This document shows positions 48,445 through 61,379 of a stretch of 64,000 bases of DNA, piece by piece; position 1 is the stretch's first letter; the number at the start of each line of letters is the position of its first letter. The notes under the pieces were generated by a model. It ran no database searches. It was not told the origin of the DNA and was given only the letters and a program-made list of their open reading frames with translations. The stretch comes from Plectrocnemia conspersa (taxonomy: Eukaryota > Arthropoda > Insecta > Trichoptera > Polycentropodidae), in contig VTFK01000016.1 in the NCBI GenBank assembly GCA_009617715.1, forward strand, positions 1 to 64,000. The letters run 5' to 3'. The translations under genes and the position numbers were made by a program.

Positions 48445-49300
48445 TTTCAAAATATATTCTATTTAAAAATATTATTCATTGTGTAATATATGCGAATTTC
48501 ACGAAATATTACATCACTGCTTTATATTCAATTTCACAGAAATATTTCATCATTGTTATATATAAAGGCTATTGTTTGTTTTTACCATAGTAGATAATTA
48601 AACTATGTGGGTATAATCAAAATTATGAACCAGCATCGATTTTATCAGAATAGGTCTTCCGAGTATTTGGAATTCTGATACATTGGTACGCTTACAAACA
48701 CACAAACTTAATTGTTCATCATAATTACATTTTTTCACACGTTCGTTTTATAAAATATTGATAAAGGTAATGTGAAAGATTTTATATATGTATATAAATA
48801 AAATTCGCCATTTTTCAGATTGGCTTGAACTTGGCATATTTTATACAGTTTTAAAAAAATACTGACTAAAAAATATTTTTTTTCACCTACTCTAAAAAAT
48901 AAGCAAGGTGTTTTTTTGTTAAACACCTATTTTTTATCGCAGAAAATATTTAAAAAGATCGATGTAAGCTTATGATATTTTAATTCTAAAAATCAGAGGT
49001 AAAAGCTATCTTACAATAAAATTTAATAATTACAATGTTTGTACAATTTTTATTATACTGTAATCAATAGATAGTTCCACTTATGTATATAAACGAGAAA
49101 GCACTTTTAAAAGCTGCTAATAAAAATTAGTTTTTAAAATATCTAAATATATAATGGGAGTAGCTTATAGCACTTTTATGAGCACTTCATATGCCTATTT
49201 AAAATTGTATATTTTTTTAAATATTTTTGTAACAGTTGTAGGTAATGGTTTTATTTTTTTTACCAAGAAAAAGTGTATATTGAAAACCATTTTATTAAGT
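48445..49300. other. AT-rich non-coding stretch
   Basis: Nothing recognised. Confidence 0.5.
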
Positions 49301-49309
49301 TATTATTAA

Positions 49310-49700
49310 GAAACCACCATTTTTGCGATCATCGTATACATTGAAGCATAACGGAAGCTGCCAAACGTCGTTTTCATGACTTCACAAGGAATAAAAAAAA
49401 AACTAACGAGAATGACAAACGGAAAGGACGCAGTCCCTTTTCATATGAATATTTAATGACCTTCAATAATGCCCTGTGAGATAATACAAGGAATTTTCCG
49501 ACATACAGTCGTTAATGCTACGCCGAAAAACTCACGCAAATCCTTATCTACTTTTAACGACTTGCTTTTATTTGGGAACTGGGTCACAGGAGTCCTTACG
49601 GGCAGGAGACTCGCATTATGCTAAACATAGGCCGAGTTAAATTGGCATATTCTTAAAATTAATACACTGCTAAATGTCAGACCTAAAAATGGAAGTAAAG
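49310..49700. promoter_or_regulatory. GC-elevated island containing duplicated module copy 1
   Basis: Within this island, 49535-49665 carries four ordered blocks also found at 50165-50300: CCTTATCTACTT (49542), GACTTGCTTTTATTT (about 49559), GCCGAGT (49631) and CATATTCTT-AAATTAATAC (49646). CTTATCT is a GATA-factor site and AAATTAAT a homeodomain-type site. No open frame is meaningful. It is likely a cis-regulatory module. Confidence 0.5.
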
Positions 49701-50159
49701 GTAATGTTGTACCGTTGTACCTATATCTACGACAATTGCAATTCTTTAGAAGTGACATAGTTAAATGACAAGGGTTTTGTAGTTTGCATTTAATTAAAAG
49801 GTTCTTTTTATTTATATAATTGGCTGGATGAAGATAAAGGATGCTGGCACTTCCTTGTCAATCTTAAGTAATAAACATAAGGTTATTGTATTATAGAAAT
49901 TAATATTTATATCATCATTAGTAGTTTGTTTATTACATCTCAAGTTAATTATATTGTAGCACAACATATATAATATAACATTGAGTTTGTTATGTATCTT
50001 TTTTTTTGTCATGTAAGTTTATCATTTTAATGTTGGTATTAAAGAAAGCTGTATGACACATATATATCAATATTCAATACAGTGAATGTAAATACATATA
50101 TTCAAGTGCACTTTCTTTATTACTTTTCCGTTTATATACTCCATTTTTGGTATGTTTTA

Positions 50160-50420
50160 GTCGGTACGCGGCAAACACTCCCACAGACCCTTATCTACTT
50201 CAAAAGACTTGCTTTATTTCTGAATTGGATTACGAGCAAGAAACTCGTGCCGAGTCAAAGCGAGTCATATTCTTGAAATTAATACGGAGTTAAAGCGGCC
50301 AGACTCCGGTGGAATGACCATGTGGGATGTGGAGTAATTAATATGGAGTGTGACTCGGTTCAGGGTTTAATTTCGATGCGGGTCCGGCTGAAGCGTTAAT
50401 AAATTCTAATTTAAAAACAT
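50160..50420. promoter_or_regulatory. GC-elevated island containing duplicated module copy 2
   Basis: It has the same block order as copy 1: CCTTATCTACTT (50189), GACTTGCTTTATTT (about 50206), GCCGAGT (50249) and CATATTCTTGAAATTAATAC (50266). The blocks are conserved while the spacers have changed. The two copies are 0.62-0.65 kb apart in the same orientation. This is most simply an old tandem duplication of an enhancer core. Confidence 0.5.
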
Positions 50421-50424
50421 TATC

Positions 50425-53105
50425 AAAACAATTAAATTTAATCAGGATACGGTTGAAATGACGTATAAACATGTTCGTGTGACAGTTTAGCGATTGAAAT
50501 CGTTCGATTTAAATTGAACCTTCTGGGAAATAATGTGTTTTATTGTGTAATATGAATTTTATTACGTATCCTATTTTATTATGAATCCAATAAATTTTTA
50601 ACGAACACAATACCCTGGTGACACTTTTATGTTTTTAAAAATATCTTGGATACATTGTTTTTAATGAGAAAATTTAAATTTATAATTACTGTTAAAATAG
50701 CACGTTTTTTAAAATATATTTTCACGATACAATCGAATAAAACTAAGAATAGTTTTAAATTTATAGATACCCGGGTAAATGGCTTTGGCCAGGAACTGGA
50801 AAAAAATAAATATTAAACACTGTAAGAATAGTTTTAATTGATTGAAGTCATATCTAATTATGTTTCTTTAGCAATAACTTAAAAAATGTTCGTTTATTAT
50901 TTAAATATTGTAAAATAGATTCACAATCAAAGGATTTAATATTTCAGATATAAATATTGTGTAGTGACATTCCTTATTTTGCATAAAAAAATATTACGAA
51001 TCTTAAGCTAACATTTAAATTAAAAAAATATAATTCTGGATTTTAAAAAGGAAAAAATATAATATCAATAATTACTGACATATTTCTGCTTGCATATAAA
51101 GAGTTTCAATTAAAACTTATTCTAAAATTACCCTTTGAAATTCGTAAATGTTCTTAAAAGTACCAAATACGGTTTTGTTAAACTTATGCTATATAAATTT
51201 AAAATAAATTAGGATTAAGGAGAATATGTAGCAGCAAACTTTGTTAAAGTTAAAAATAAGTAATTTGATAAAGTGGATTTTAAAGTTTTGATAAAATATA
51301 AAATATCTAAATAATATCTAAAATAAGTAGTCTATATAATATACATATTATAATGAAAATATAGCTAATATATATATGTATATACTTATTTTTAGCTATA
51401 CACGATTACTTAAGTTTTAAAAAAACATACAAAAATTCAGACCATAATAAAAATTTCTTGTAACAAGAATATTATCTGTGATTTGAAATTTGCTGTCTAA
51501 AAGTGTTACATTATTTACTGTCTAAAAGTATAAACTATGGTATTATATCCTCTTAAATTACAACCAAAATTATTTTGTTTTAAATTTTTATTATTTATCA
51601 AATTGTTGTTTTAACTAATTGTAAACATAAAAATGTCTGTAAAATTATTAATAAAAATACAATCACTATGTAACAATACCTACACGTAGGTATTCTAAAT
51701 TATTTCACTACTATTTTAGTAAGTTTTATGATAAGAATTATTTAATTACATATATAAGTATTATAAATATTATGAAATAAAAACAATTAAATAATAAATT
51801 AATCACAGATAGTAAATTATTGCATAAACATTTTATTCAATCAATCAAACAAATATGTAAATTTATATAAATATTATTTTAAAAATATTTATTTTGAAAT
51901 TTTATATAGCAAAAGTAATTTTAAAATAAAATTAAACTTGTATAAAAAAACGGACCGGAACTGTCAAATTATTATTTTTAATGATTTAGAATAAAATTTC
52001 AATATTATTACCATTATATAAAGAAATATCTTTTTAATTTACAAAATTAAAAATTAATGCATATATTTAAAGTATTTTTATAAACTATTAGAACAATTTT
52101 TCAAGAATATGAATATCAGTGAAGTAATAAGTGATTGGGTTTTGTATATATTTTCACATAATACGAATTTCTATATTGCAAATAAATATATTATAAAATA
52201 TTTTATTTATAAATATTTGAGGCGTGAGTTTAGATATTATTTCATTAAATAAAAAATGCCCAGTTTTTGCAGTCCTTGAATATGTCAGTGGGTTTTAATT
52301 TTTGTTTATATGCTTTTTAAATAAAATAAAGTAATTAAAGCATTTTTTTTGAACGGGTCGATGTTGATTATTCAATAGTCATCGGTCGATTTTAAAATGT
52401 TCATCCCTAAATTTTCCATTAGTTTTGAAACTCAGAAATTAAATAGGGTTATTTGGTCCAAATGGCAGGAAGAGAATCTATTTTTTTCTCATTAAAGATG
52501 TTAAAAAAATAATGAAATTCCATATAAATTAGGCAACACATAAAGGACAATATAATTTAATATACTTGCCGTATTTTTATAAAACGGAAATGGTTATAAA
52601 TAGCTAAATTTTAAAATATTTTTTTGCTTTGTGTATGAAATTATTTTTTTATGTTTTTATTTAAGAAAAAATTGTTTTTCTGTGATTTTTTTAAATAAAA
52701 TCCACTTAAAAGTGAATCTCTAAAGAGTTGAGACCACGCTAAAGTTCATACCTTATACATACAAAAGAGTAAAGTTTAAAAAGTAGAGTTTAATTGATTT
52801 TTTCGGTAGATCAACGCAAGTTCAAGGCCTTTTAAATTGCTGACTCGTGAAAAAAACATTATTGAAGTCTTGTTAAAAACAGGAGTTAATTAAAAGTGAT
52901 CAAAAATGAACCATTTGCATTACGTGGGTATGGTTCTAAGGTGTGATGTTTGTTTTTTTATCAATTACTTAATAAAAGTTAATATTTATATTGTGTTAAT
53001 TATAAGTAATAAATGAGATTTAAAACATATTTGTGTAAAAAAATGAACTTATATTTTATCATGTCAGGGATTTAATTTTTTTATTTTAAAATTAAGTGGC
53101 TTAAT
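50425..53105. other. long AT-rich non-coding stretch
   Basis: No gene, element end or island was recognised. A ~25-bp similarity to LINE family A at about 50775-50800 is too short to call. Confidence 0.45.
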
Positions 53106-53110
53106 TTTAT

Positions 53111-53299
53111 CTAATTTTCATACAAAATTGTACCTATTATTATATACTTTAAGTATAAATAATCTGGTTGTCTCCAAAGTGGGTTTAATTCTGTATTGCG
53201 GACCAGGAAAGCGAAGAGAGAAGCGGTGGCTTCTACAATTTTTGATGGACTATTTTGACTGAAGTTTGTACAAACGCAGGAAGTGCAATTAAGTAACAA
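53111..53299 (-). other. unrecognised minus-strand frame, 62 codons, in a modest-GC island
   Basis: The frame reads MLLNCTSCVCTNFSQNSP at its start, then FAFLVRNTELNPLWRQPDYL and a hydrophobic run YIIIGTIL, so it could encode a short membrane segment. A weak acceptor (AAAATTGTAG) and a weak donor (ATAG|GTACAA) flank the inner part. I do not recognise it, and a chance ORF is the leading alternative. Confidence 0.18.
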
Positions 53300-53309
53300 T
53301 ATCTTAAAG

Positions 53310-54110
53310 TTTTCATGTTCTATTGTTTCAATAAGAAGTTTTAAGTGAAAGTCAAGATAAGTAATCGTTGGTGTTCCAAGTACCTGTATTTATTCATGGC
53401 CAGAAAAGAAGGATTTCGCTTTAAACCTATCGGGTGCCTATCTGCATATCACTAAGAACTTATTTTGTATCAAGTACCTGCTACCGTTAATGACTTATTA
53501 ACGTAATATTTAGCTTCCCACGTATCCGCAATTATTATTTTTAAATGTTAGATATCTGCAGATCGCTTTATTGTATGTTAAGTATGCTTTTTTTTGTATC
53601 TATGCCTGTCTAATGCTTTGTTTTGGTGGGATATAGTGCATTATAAAAAAACAAATTAAATATGTAAAACAAAACATCTTTAAAATTTAGTACCGCCTTT
53701 AAAAAAATAGATCTTCATTATAAAAAAAGCTTTTAACCATGAAAACACTCAATCACACGTAGTGACAAGTTTATAACAAAATTAAATAATTTTGATAAGG
53801 ATATTTTCAAGCATTTGCCATAAGTTCCAGACATTGATCCCTGCAATTTTTATTACTATTTATAATTATTATTATAAGTCTATAAAATATTTTTATTTTA
53901 ACACATAGTATGTATGAACAGCTTAGAACATTTTTAAGTATTTAAAAAAAATATGAAAATTAAAATTTTTAAAGCGCACATCAAATTAGACTTTTCAGTA
54001 AATAAAATTTATTTAAATACTGATATTCATAGAAATAAACCTTGCAGATGTTTTGATTTTTTATTTAATACGTAGTTAATTCAAGTTTAATTTATATATT
54101 AAACAAACTG
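53310..54110. other. AT-rich non-coding stretch
   Basis: A small island at about 53330-53580 has no recognisable content. Confidence 0.45.
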
Positions 54111-54119
54111 ATTTATTTT

Positions 54120-54640
54120 ATTGTACACTACATTTGATTGCAAATAACGCTTTGGTTAAACTGCATTTGAATGTTTCTGAATGTTTAAAATTGACTTCAA
54201 AGCACTCGAACGTTCAAAATTAATTTTCGAACAAAAGTCAATTTCGCACTCGAACCGAATGCATCAAATGCATGTTTCGCGAAAAACTTTTATAATTCAC
54301 TAACGGGTGAATCGTATTCGACATGTTAACATTATATAGTATAAATCCATCCGAAGTACAGAATAAACGCTGTCGGAATTGTCTGTGAAAGCTTGACAAG
54401 CATCATATTTTATACATGACCACGTTTTCGTTCGACGAACGTATGAATTTATAAAAATCGAATTAACCCATCCGAGGTCAAGAATTGACCCACACGACCC
54501 AAGTGGAATTGACGACCCACGGCGGACGATAAATTCGTTTAAAAATACTTGTGTTTTTAGTTGTTGTTATGAGTCATGCATTAATTAGAGCATCTGGAGG
54601 TGATCGGTGACGAGGGTTAGTTTCTTGTTCTAGGTTCCGA
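54120..54640. promoter_or_regulatory. GC-elevated non-coding island, candidate enhancer
   Basis: It includes the palindrome CGTTCGACGAACG at about 54431, a repeated GAATTGACSACCCA-type motif at about 54482-54520, and CCAAGTGG (NK-2-type core) at about 54499. There is no open frame. Enhancer status is inferred from composition and clustered motifs. Confidence 0.38.
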
Positions 54641-54644
54641 AAAT

Positions 54645-55405
54645 ATGATAAAAAATATTTAATTTTTGTGTCTGCCTATTGTTAGCTCTTTATTATATAG
54701 TATGATATAATATTGAATTAAAATAATGCAGATAAATTAGTTAATCTATTTGACTGTCTTTATAAAAATTCGCGAATATAAATCTATATTTATCTTGTAT
54801 ATAATTGTGTCGGACGGCTCACTTCAAAATTAAAACAATTACTAAGTAATGAGACACTAGACTAAAATCTGAAAATCAGTTAGATCTATTAAATGAATGA
54901 AAAACTATTATTACATCTTAGAATCAATAGATTTCACTGAACACCATCTAGATAGATTTTATTAAAATTATTCATCATGACATTCATCTGTGAGATTAAG
55001 AAAATATAGGAAGCCCTAATCTGTGATAATTAATCAAATTATAATTTCATAATGTTAATAACAAATTCATATCATGGTTTTTCAGGTATTAGTCACTACT
55101 GATCAATAAGATAAAAAATATTATTTTTAGGAGGGAAAATATATGAACAATGAATTTTAGTGACAGGATTGACAAATATATAATTTAACAAAACAGATGA
55201 CCTAACCAATAAATAACAATAAAATATACAGCTTAAAAATGCCCTTTTATTGCACATAAAACCCACAAATGCTTTAAATATGTAACTTAATAATTAAGAA
55301 TTTTTCCATTTTAATACTAAAAATATATTTGAATAAATCAAAACGAATCAAAAATAAAATTAAAAACTCAAAAAGTTGATGGTCTTGTATTCACACGCAC
55401 TCAAT
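54645..55405. other. AT-rich non-coding stretch
   Basis: No feature seen. If the Helitron end at 55443 is real, part of this may be Helitron interior. Confidence 0.4.
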
Positions 55406-55406
55406 A

Positions 55407-55443
55407 GCTGCGGTACCTCACGATAGTGAGGACCGACAGCTAG
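55407..55443 (+). mobile_element. possible Helitron 3' terminus
   Basis: A GC-rich hairpin with a CCTCAC-GATA-GTGAGG core (55416-55431), flanked by partly paired GGT/ACC, is followed six bases later by CTAG with T as the next base. A hairpin a few bases upstream of a terminal CTRR, inserted before T, is the Helitron 3' signature. No 5' TC end or Rep/helicase coding was found, so only the terminus is proposed. Confidence 0.35.
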
Positions 55444-55449
55444 TTTATG

Positions 55450-56940
55450 TAAATTATAACAATCGTGAAAAATAATTAATACTATATAAAAAAAATAATA
55501 ATATTAAATTATACAAGAGGGAGCAGCTCCTTTTAGTTAATATTACATATTTAGATTTAGCTACTGTTTAAAATTTAATGCTACATAAATTTTACAATCT
55601 CAAGACGAATGCAAGAAGTATCTAATAAAAAAATATTTTATAACTGTGATTTGGAATATTTTTGTTATATATTCATAACAAGACAGTAAAATATGTCTTT
55701 TTTAATATCTTATTAAAAAATTGCAAAATTTAGAAACTGATAATTTAATCTATGTACATATTATATATATTATAAAATAAATTATATCAACGCAAAAATG
55801 CGAAAATAATGAGGCACTTAGAGTATCATTTATCCATCTAAAATAAAAGCTAGACTAGTCTTTCTTTTATTTTAAAACAAATTTTCTCCAAAGCTTTGAT
55901 ACGTGATCGATCTAAACGTAAAGTTCATGTCTCACGTGAGATATAAATTTCGTCAAAAGTCCATACAGACAGAACGTTTCCATTCCCAGAGTTCATTGTT
56001 TCGTACGCCGAATATATCATTTTTAAAGCTCTGAGCGCTTTCTTTTGAATCATACCGTTCAACTTTCATATTTATGTATTTTATATTATATTATATATAT
56101 ATTATACACCCACAATATGAAACACGGGCAATAAATCAACTTGGACACTTTTATGTCCGTTCCCCTCGCATTTTTCAATTTTAATATTTGATTTGTCGGT
56201 TAAATAGTCCAAGTTTGTCGAATTAATGATGTTGTGATAAAGATTCTAGTGAATAGATAAAAAAATTGATGGGTTATAATAAAATAGTTAGATAATTCTG
56301 CGATTTAAAAACAGGAAGAAGAATGTCAAATATTATTTTAATGATTTTTGAAAGTATTAAATTTGTAACCAATTTATTAATGGTACCCAAAAGAAATAAC
56401 GTTTTTATACTAAATTAATTTGACGGACTTATTTGTTGTTTAGGTCACATGTTTGAATTGATATTTGAAGAGTGCGTTACGAACCTAACAACCACAAAAA
56501 ATACCCCATCGTTCAATGGAAGAAATTGTTCTAAGTAAGGTGAATGAATTTCACAAAAAAAAAACGGCAACCACACAACCAAAAACAAGTTAATCAATCT
56601 CTGGTCATTAATTGATTTGTTATTGTTGATACGCAATACTTAAAAAAATTCTCAGCAGGCTCTATTGATTACTCAAATATTTATTATTATTTTTTTGTAG
56701 CACGATTTAAAAATATTGTAATGATTAAGATAAAACATCACTTCAAAAGTTAGACCCTGTATTATTTTTACGCTTTTAAATATTTTTTTCTTTAAAAGAA
56801 AAAGGCTATAAAGGATCTTATTAATTCGCTTAATGAGAATTTATTTTTTAAAACATCTCAATAATGTAGTTACGCTTCGTTTTTTATATGACACAATAAT
56901 GTTTATTATGTTGAAATAAGGATCATGAATATGTTATTTG
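55450..56940. other. mostly AT-rich non-coding stretch
   Basis: A modest-GC island at about 55880-56200 (candidate regulatory DNA, with ACGTGAGATATAA-like motifs) is the only notable part. The ORF at 56445-56636 has no protein features. Confidence 0.4.
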
Positions 56941-56942
56941 AG

Positions 56943-57062
56943 CTCGATAAATATTTATTATTTTTAGAAAGGATACAAAATAAATTCCACAGATATTTGT
57001 ATCTGAGAAAATATCCAATTAAATATCTTTTATGTAATAGCATACATATATTGGATATATAG
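56943..57062 (+). pseudogene. LINE reverse-transcriptase C-terminal relic
   Basis: The frame LDKYLLFLERIQNKFHRYLY then LRKYPIKYLLCNSIHILDI and a stop matches the conserved LEKVQRKFLRYLYLKEYGYYP segment of the LINEs elsewhere in the window. Flanks are eroded. It lies just upstream of the 1.6-kb tandem duplication. The 57.2-kb unit could contain its 3' UTR, but that is not shown. Confidence 0.7.
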
Positions 57063-57218
57063 CTCGGGCTAGTATTAATAAAGCGATAAAAATATAAGTT
57101 AAAAGCTTTATAATAAAAATTAATAAAACATATTTGACTTATATTACGTTACGTTATGTATTGTAATTTGATTTTTTTAAATTAAGTTTTTTCCTTTCAA
57201 TTTTTTTCTATAACCCAA

Positions 57219-58830
57219 GCAAGTGGTAGTCGGAAGGGAGCAATTTCGGCAGATGCAATATAATTTCCCAGCCTAGCTTGCAAGATTTATCCTATATTGC
57301 ACAGGTATAATTTATTTATTGTAAATAAAGTGTTTCTTTGAATGGCTTATGCGTGAAATAAAAATGATAAATTATAAAAAACACGGTAAGCCAGAAAACT
57401 AAATAGTTAAAACTAAAAACTTTAATTCCAAAATGTATGTTTGCTCTTTTTTTTAACTATTTGCTATTCAAATATTTGTGTAACTATTCGTAATTTATTA
57501 ATTTTTATATAAAGTGAAATATTATAAAATAATTAATAATTGAAAACAGAAAGAACCGATATACTTATATGTTTTTACAACAACACAGGTAGTCATTTTT
57601 TTTATTTTCAATGTACTGTTGCATTTTCTACAACCAAATTTTGCTCCAAATTGATTTTTTTAATTATTTACAAACTTTATGTTATGACAACAACTATAAT
57701 ATATATGGCAAACAAAATAATAAAGAAAAAACCCTTTGTAATTAATAAAATTACAGAAATAACTTATATATTTTCGAGTCAAAATTGTGCAGCTGTGGTT
57801 TTTATTAAATTGTGTAAAAATTTTCATCTCTTTTAAATCTATACAAATATTGTTTGATTTTAATGCCATTTTTAAGTATTTTTTAGTATTTTTCAATATT
57901 AAGCATCAGGTATATTTAAAAAAGGAATACACAATTGCTTTGAGAATTTATTACTTTTCAAATACATTTATTAGTTTCCACTATAAATTTGCTACTTTGC
58001 ATTATAATTTATAAAGTTAATCCTTTGCATTGTGAATTAAATAGTTCTCACTATAAATTTGCTACTTGGCATATGAGCTTGTAGTCCAGGAAAAGCATTT
58101 TAGCTGTTTCCAGAGAGGAGGGGGGGGGGGGTAAATTGGCAAGTCTTTGGTCATTTTTTTTAAATTACGATTTGGTTAATATTCACAGTATTCCATTAAA
58201 TGACATGCATCTTTCTTACTAAAAAAAAGGGAGGGTGGTGGATGGGGGAGAAATGCTCTCACCTGACCCCCCTCCTCTATGTCATCATTGCTCATTAGGT
58301 AAAACAATTTTATGTTTTTTTTATAAGCATACAGAGACGAAATTCTCAGATTTTTTCAGGGGGGGGTGTCAAAAGTTAGCAATTTTGTTGATTCATTTTA
58401 AGTAGATTATTTTTTATGTGTTTATATTTAACATATTTCTTATCCTGGACAATATATCTATTTTTTTAATTTTGAGTTGATATTGGTTTATTTGTTTAGA
58501 TTCAGTTTTGGTTTAAACAGCAAATGTTAACATATGTAAAAAGTATACCGCACGCTAAAGTATTTATAGTGCACAGTGTTAAATTTATAGCGGAAACTAT
58601 TAAATTTATAGTGCAATTAATTCACACCCTTAATCAAATTTAATCTTGAACAGATTTGAAGTTTTATCATTAACTGTTCTTTTATTTTTAAAATAAAAAT
58701 TAAAAGTCTGGTTACTTTTTATTGTTTTCTTTATAACATATAAGATATATTTTTTAATTCTTTTTAACTTCTCAGATACAATATTTTAAATGTTAAAATA
58801 TTTTAAACTGTATTTTCCAATTTTTTATAA
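57219..58830. repeat. 1612-bp tandem duplication, unit 1
   Basis: It begins GCAAGTGGTAGTCGGAAGGG at 57219; the same sequence restarts at 58831. By eye the two units are collinear with scattered substitutions and small indels. The unit holds three G-runs (about 58120, 58255 and 58360), an internal inverted repeat (57971-57990 with 58581-58600), and repeated ACTATAAATTTGCTAC motifs. ORFs across 57540-58014 are AT-rich and unrecognised. It may be a transposon-derived unit, but no transposase is seen. Confidence 0.9.
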
Positions 58831-60419
58831 GCAAGTGGTAGTCGGAAGGGAGCAATTTCGGCAGATGCAATATAATTTCCCAGCCTAGCTTGCAAATTTT
58901 ATTCTATATTGCACAGGTATAATTTATTTATTGTAAATAAAGTGTTTCTTTGAATGGCTTATGCGTGAAATAAAAATGATAAATTATAAAAAACACGGTA
59001 AGCCAGAAAACTAAATAGTTACAACTAGAAACTTTAATTCCAAAATGTATGTTTGCTCTTTTTTTTAACTATTTGCTATTCAAATATTTGTGTAACTATT
59101 CGTAATTTATTAATTTTTATTTAAAGTGAAATATTTTAAAATAATTAATAATTGAAAACAGAAAGAACCGATATACTTATATGTTTTTACAACAACACAG
59201 GTAGTCATTTTTTTTAATCTTCAATGTACTGTTGCATTTTCTACAACCAAATTTTGCTCCAAATTGATTTTTTTTAATTATTTACAAACTTTATGTTATG
59301 ACAACAACTATAATATATATGGCAAACAAAATAATAAAGAAAAAACACTTTGTAATTAATAAAATTACAGAAATAACTTATATATTTTCGAGTCAAAATT
59401 GTGCAGCTGTGGTTTTTATTATATTGTGTAAAAATTTTCATCTCTTTTAAATCTATACAAATATTGTTCGATTTTAATGCCTATTTTAAGTATTTTTTTG
59501 TATTTTTCAATATTAAGCAACAGGTATATTTGAGAAAGAAATACACAATTGCTTTATGAATTTATTACTTTTCAAATAAATTTATTAGTTTCCACTATAA
59601 ATTTGCTACTTTTGCATTATAATTTATAAAGTTAATCCTTTGCATTGTGAATTAAATAGTTCTCACTATAAATTTGCTACTTGGCATATGAGCTTGTAGT
59701 CCAGGAAAAGCATTTTAGCTGTTTCAGAGAGAGGGGGGGGGGGGTCTTTGGTCATTTTTTTTAAATTACGATTTTGTTAATATTCACAGTATTCCATTAA
59801 ATGACATGCATCTTTCTTACCAAAAAAAAAAAGGGTGGTGGGGGGGGGGAGAAATGCTCTCACCTGACCCCTCCTCTATGTCATCATTGCTAATTAGGTA
59901 AAAACAATTTTATGTTTTTTTATAAGCATTCAGAGACGAAATTCTCAGATTTTTTTTTCAGGGGGGGGGGGGTCAAAAGTCAGCAATTTTGTTGTTTCAT
60001 TTCAAGTAGATTATTTTTCATGTGTTTATATTCATTTTTTTAATTTTGAGTTGATGTTTGTTCATTTGTTTAGATTCGGTTTTGGTTTAAACAGCAAATG
60101 GACTTTTTGCAAATGTTAACATATGTAAAGATATACCGCACGCTAAAGTATTTATAGTGCAAAGTGTTAAATTTATAGCGAAAACTATTAAATTTATAGT
60201 GCAATTATTTTACACCCTTAATAAAATTTAATCTTGTACAGATTTAAAGTTTTATCATTAACTGCTCTTTTATTTTTAAAATAAAAATTAAAAGTGTGGT
60301 TACTTTTTATTGTTTTCTTTAAAACATATAAACTATATTTTTAAATTCTTTATAATTTCTCAGATACATTATTTAGAATGTTAAAATATTTTAAACTGTA
60401 TTTTTTGATTTTTTATAAC
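58831..60419. repeat. 1612-bp tandem duplication, unit 2
   Basis: Second copy of the preceding unit, ending near 60419 in ACTGTATTTTTTGATTTTTT. G-runs differ in length from unit 1, for example at about 59733, 59838 and 59962. A short extra repeat of the unit end (CAGATACATCATTTAAAATG) follows at about 60425-60460. Confidence 0.9.
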
Positions 60420-60679
60420 TTTACAGATACATCATTTAAAATGTTAAAATATTTTATGGTTTACTATTCGATATTTAATTAGAAAATAACAAATAATGGT
60501 TAATGGTAAAATCTATAGTTTAAAAAAAACTTTGGTTTTTTTTATATGTTTTGTATTGTGATTGATAATAATTTTTCATATATTATGTAAGCACATCTTA
60601 TCAAATTTTTTTAATCACTCGAGTATAAATCTGATTCATTAAAATTACCACAAATAAATTTTTATTTTATAGACTAAAA

Positions 60680-61200
60680 ATAATTGTATCCCATTACGTC
60701 ACTATATCGTCGATCAAAGTGGATTATCAAATGCAATTGAAGAGAACCACTCTCGACCACCAAAGTGGTTTCCAAGGGCTATAACTTTATATGGTATATC
60801 CGCGGGAAGAAATTGTACATAGATTGTGTATCTGTGGAGGTAAGTGTCCGTTCCGAGAGTGCAGCAGCGCCTTTAGTGTCAGGTTATTAGGCTTTGGAAG
60901 GTGTAGGGTAACTTCTTAACAGAGTGGGAACATCCAAGCGCTTAGCTAACTGCCGCTCTGGCGAGATTTACACACTGACACCGTCGGCACTAAGCCCGAT
61001 GGAAACTTTGCCCTATCCTACTTGATGTATACATTATGCGCTTGATTAATGCATCGGCGACCACCGCAAGGGTGGGAGCAATTAACGGCGGCTTTGGGAA
61101 ATTCAATATGTTGACGGTATCTCTGGGAAGTGTAGTATTACGACTTATCAGAATGCTTAGTAAAAATGTCAAGGAAAAACTCACAATTAGCTCAAAGTGT
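60680..61200. promoter_or_regulatory. GC-elevated non-coding island, candidate enhancer
   Basis: It contains ATCAAAGTGG (TCF/LEF-like) at about 60713, several AACCAC/ACCACCGCAA Runx-like sites (about 60749, 61060), and GATTATCAAAT. A short minus-strand frame (60990-61184) and a plus-strand frame ending at a GGAG|GTAAGT donor-like site near 60838 exist, but neither has a protein signature. Enhancer is the preferred reading; an exon ending at 60838 is the alternative. Confidence 0.4.
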
Positions 61201-61379
61201 TGATTGAAAAAATGTTACAATAGTAACTATATTTAAAAAAAATATAAACAGGCCATATAAATATATCTTTATTTTCGATTCTTGGATAAAGCAACATTAA
61301 AGTGAAATGGTAGATATTTAAAAAATAAATATATTATTATAAGTACCATCAATATTAATTAAGCGTTTTTTTAACTGAT

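Noticed and set aside
50775..50800. Short match to LINE family A (TAAATGGCTTTGGCCAG)
   Set aside because: Only about 25 bp, too short to call a relic with confidence.
57540..58014. 98-codon and 75-codon ORFs in the tandem unit
   Set aside because: AT-rich composition without motifs; the second unit has small indels and substitutions relative to the first.
60720..60838. Possible exon ending in a GGAG|GTAAGT donor
   Set aside because: The open frame has no upstream acceptor that fits and no recognisable peptide; left as an alternative in the island entry.
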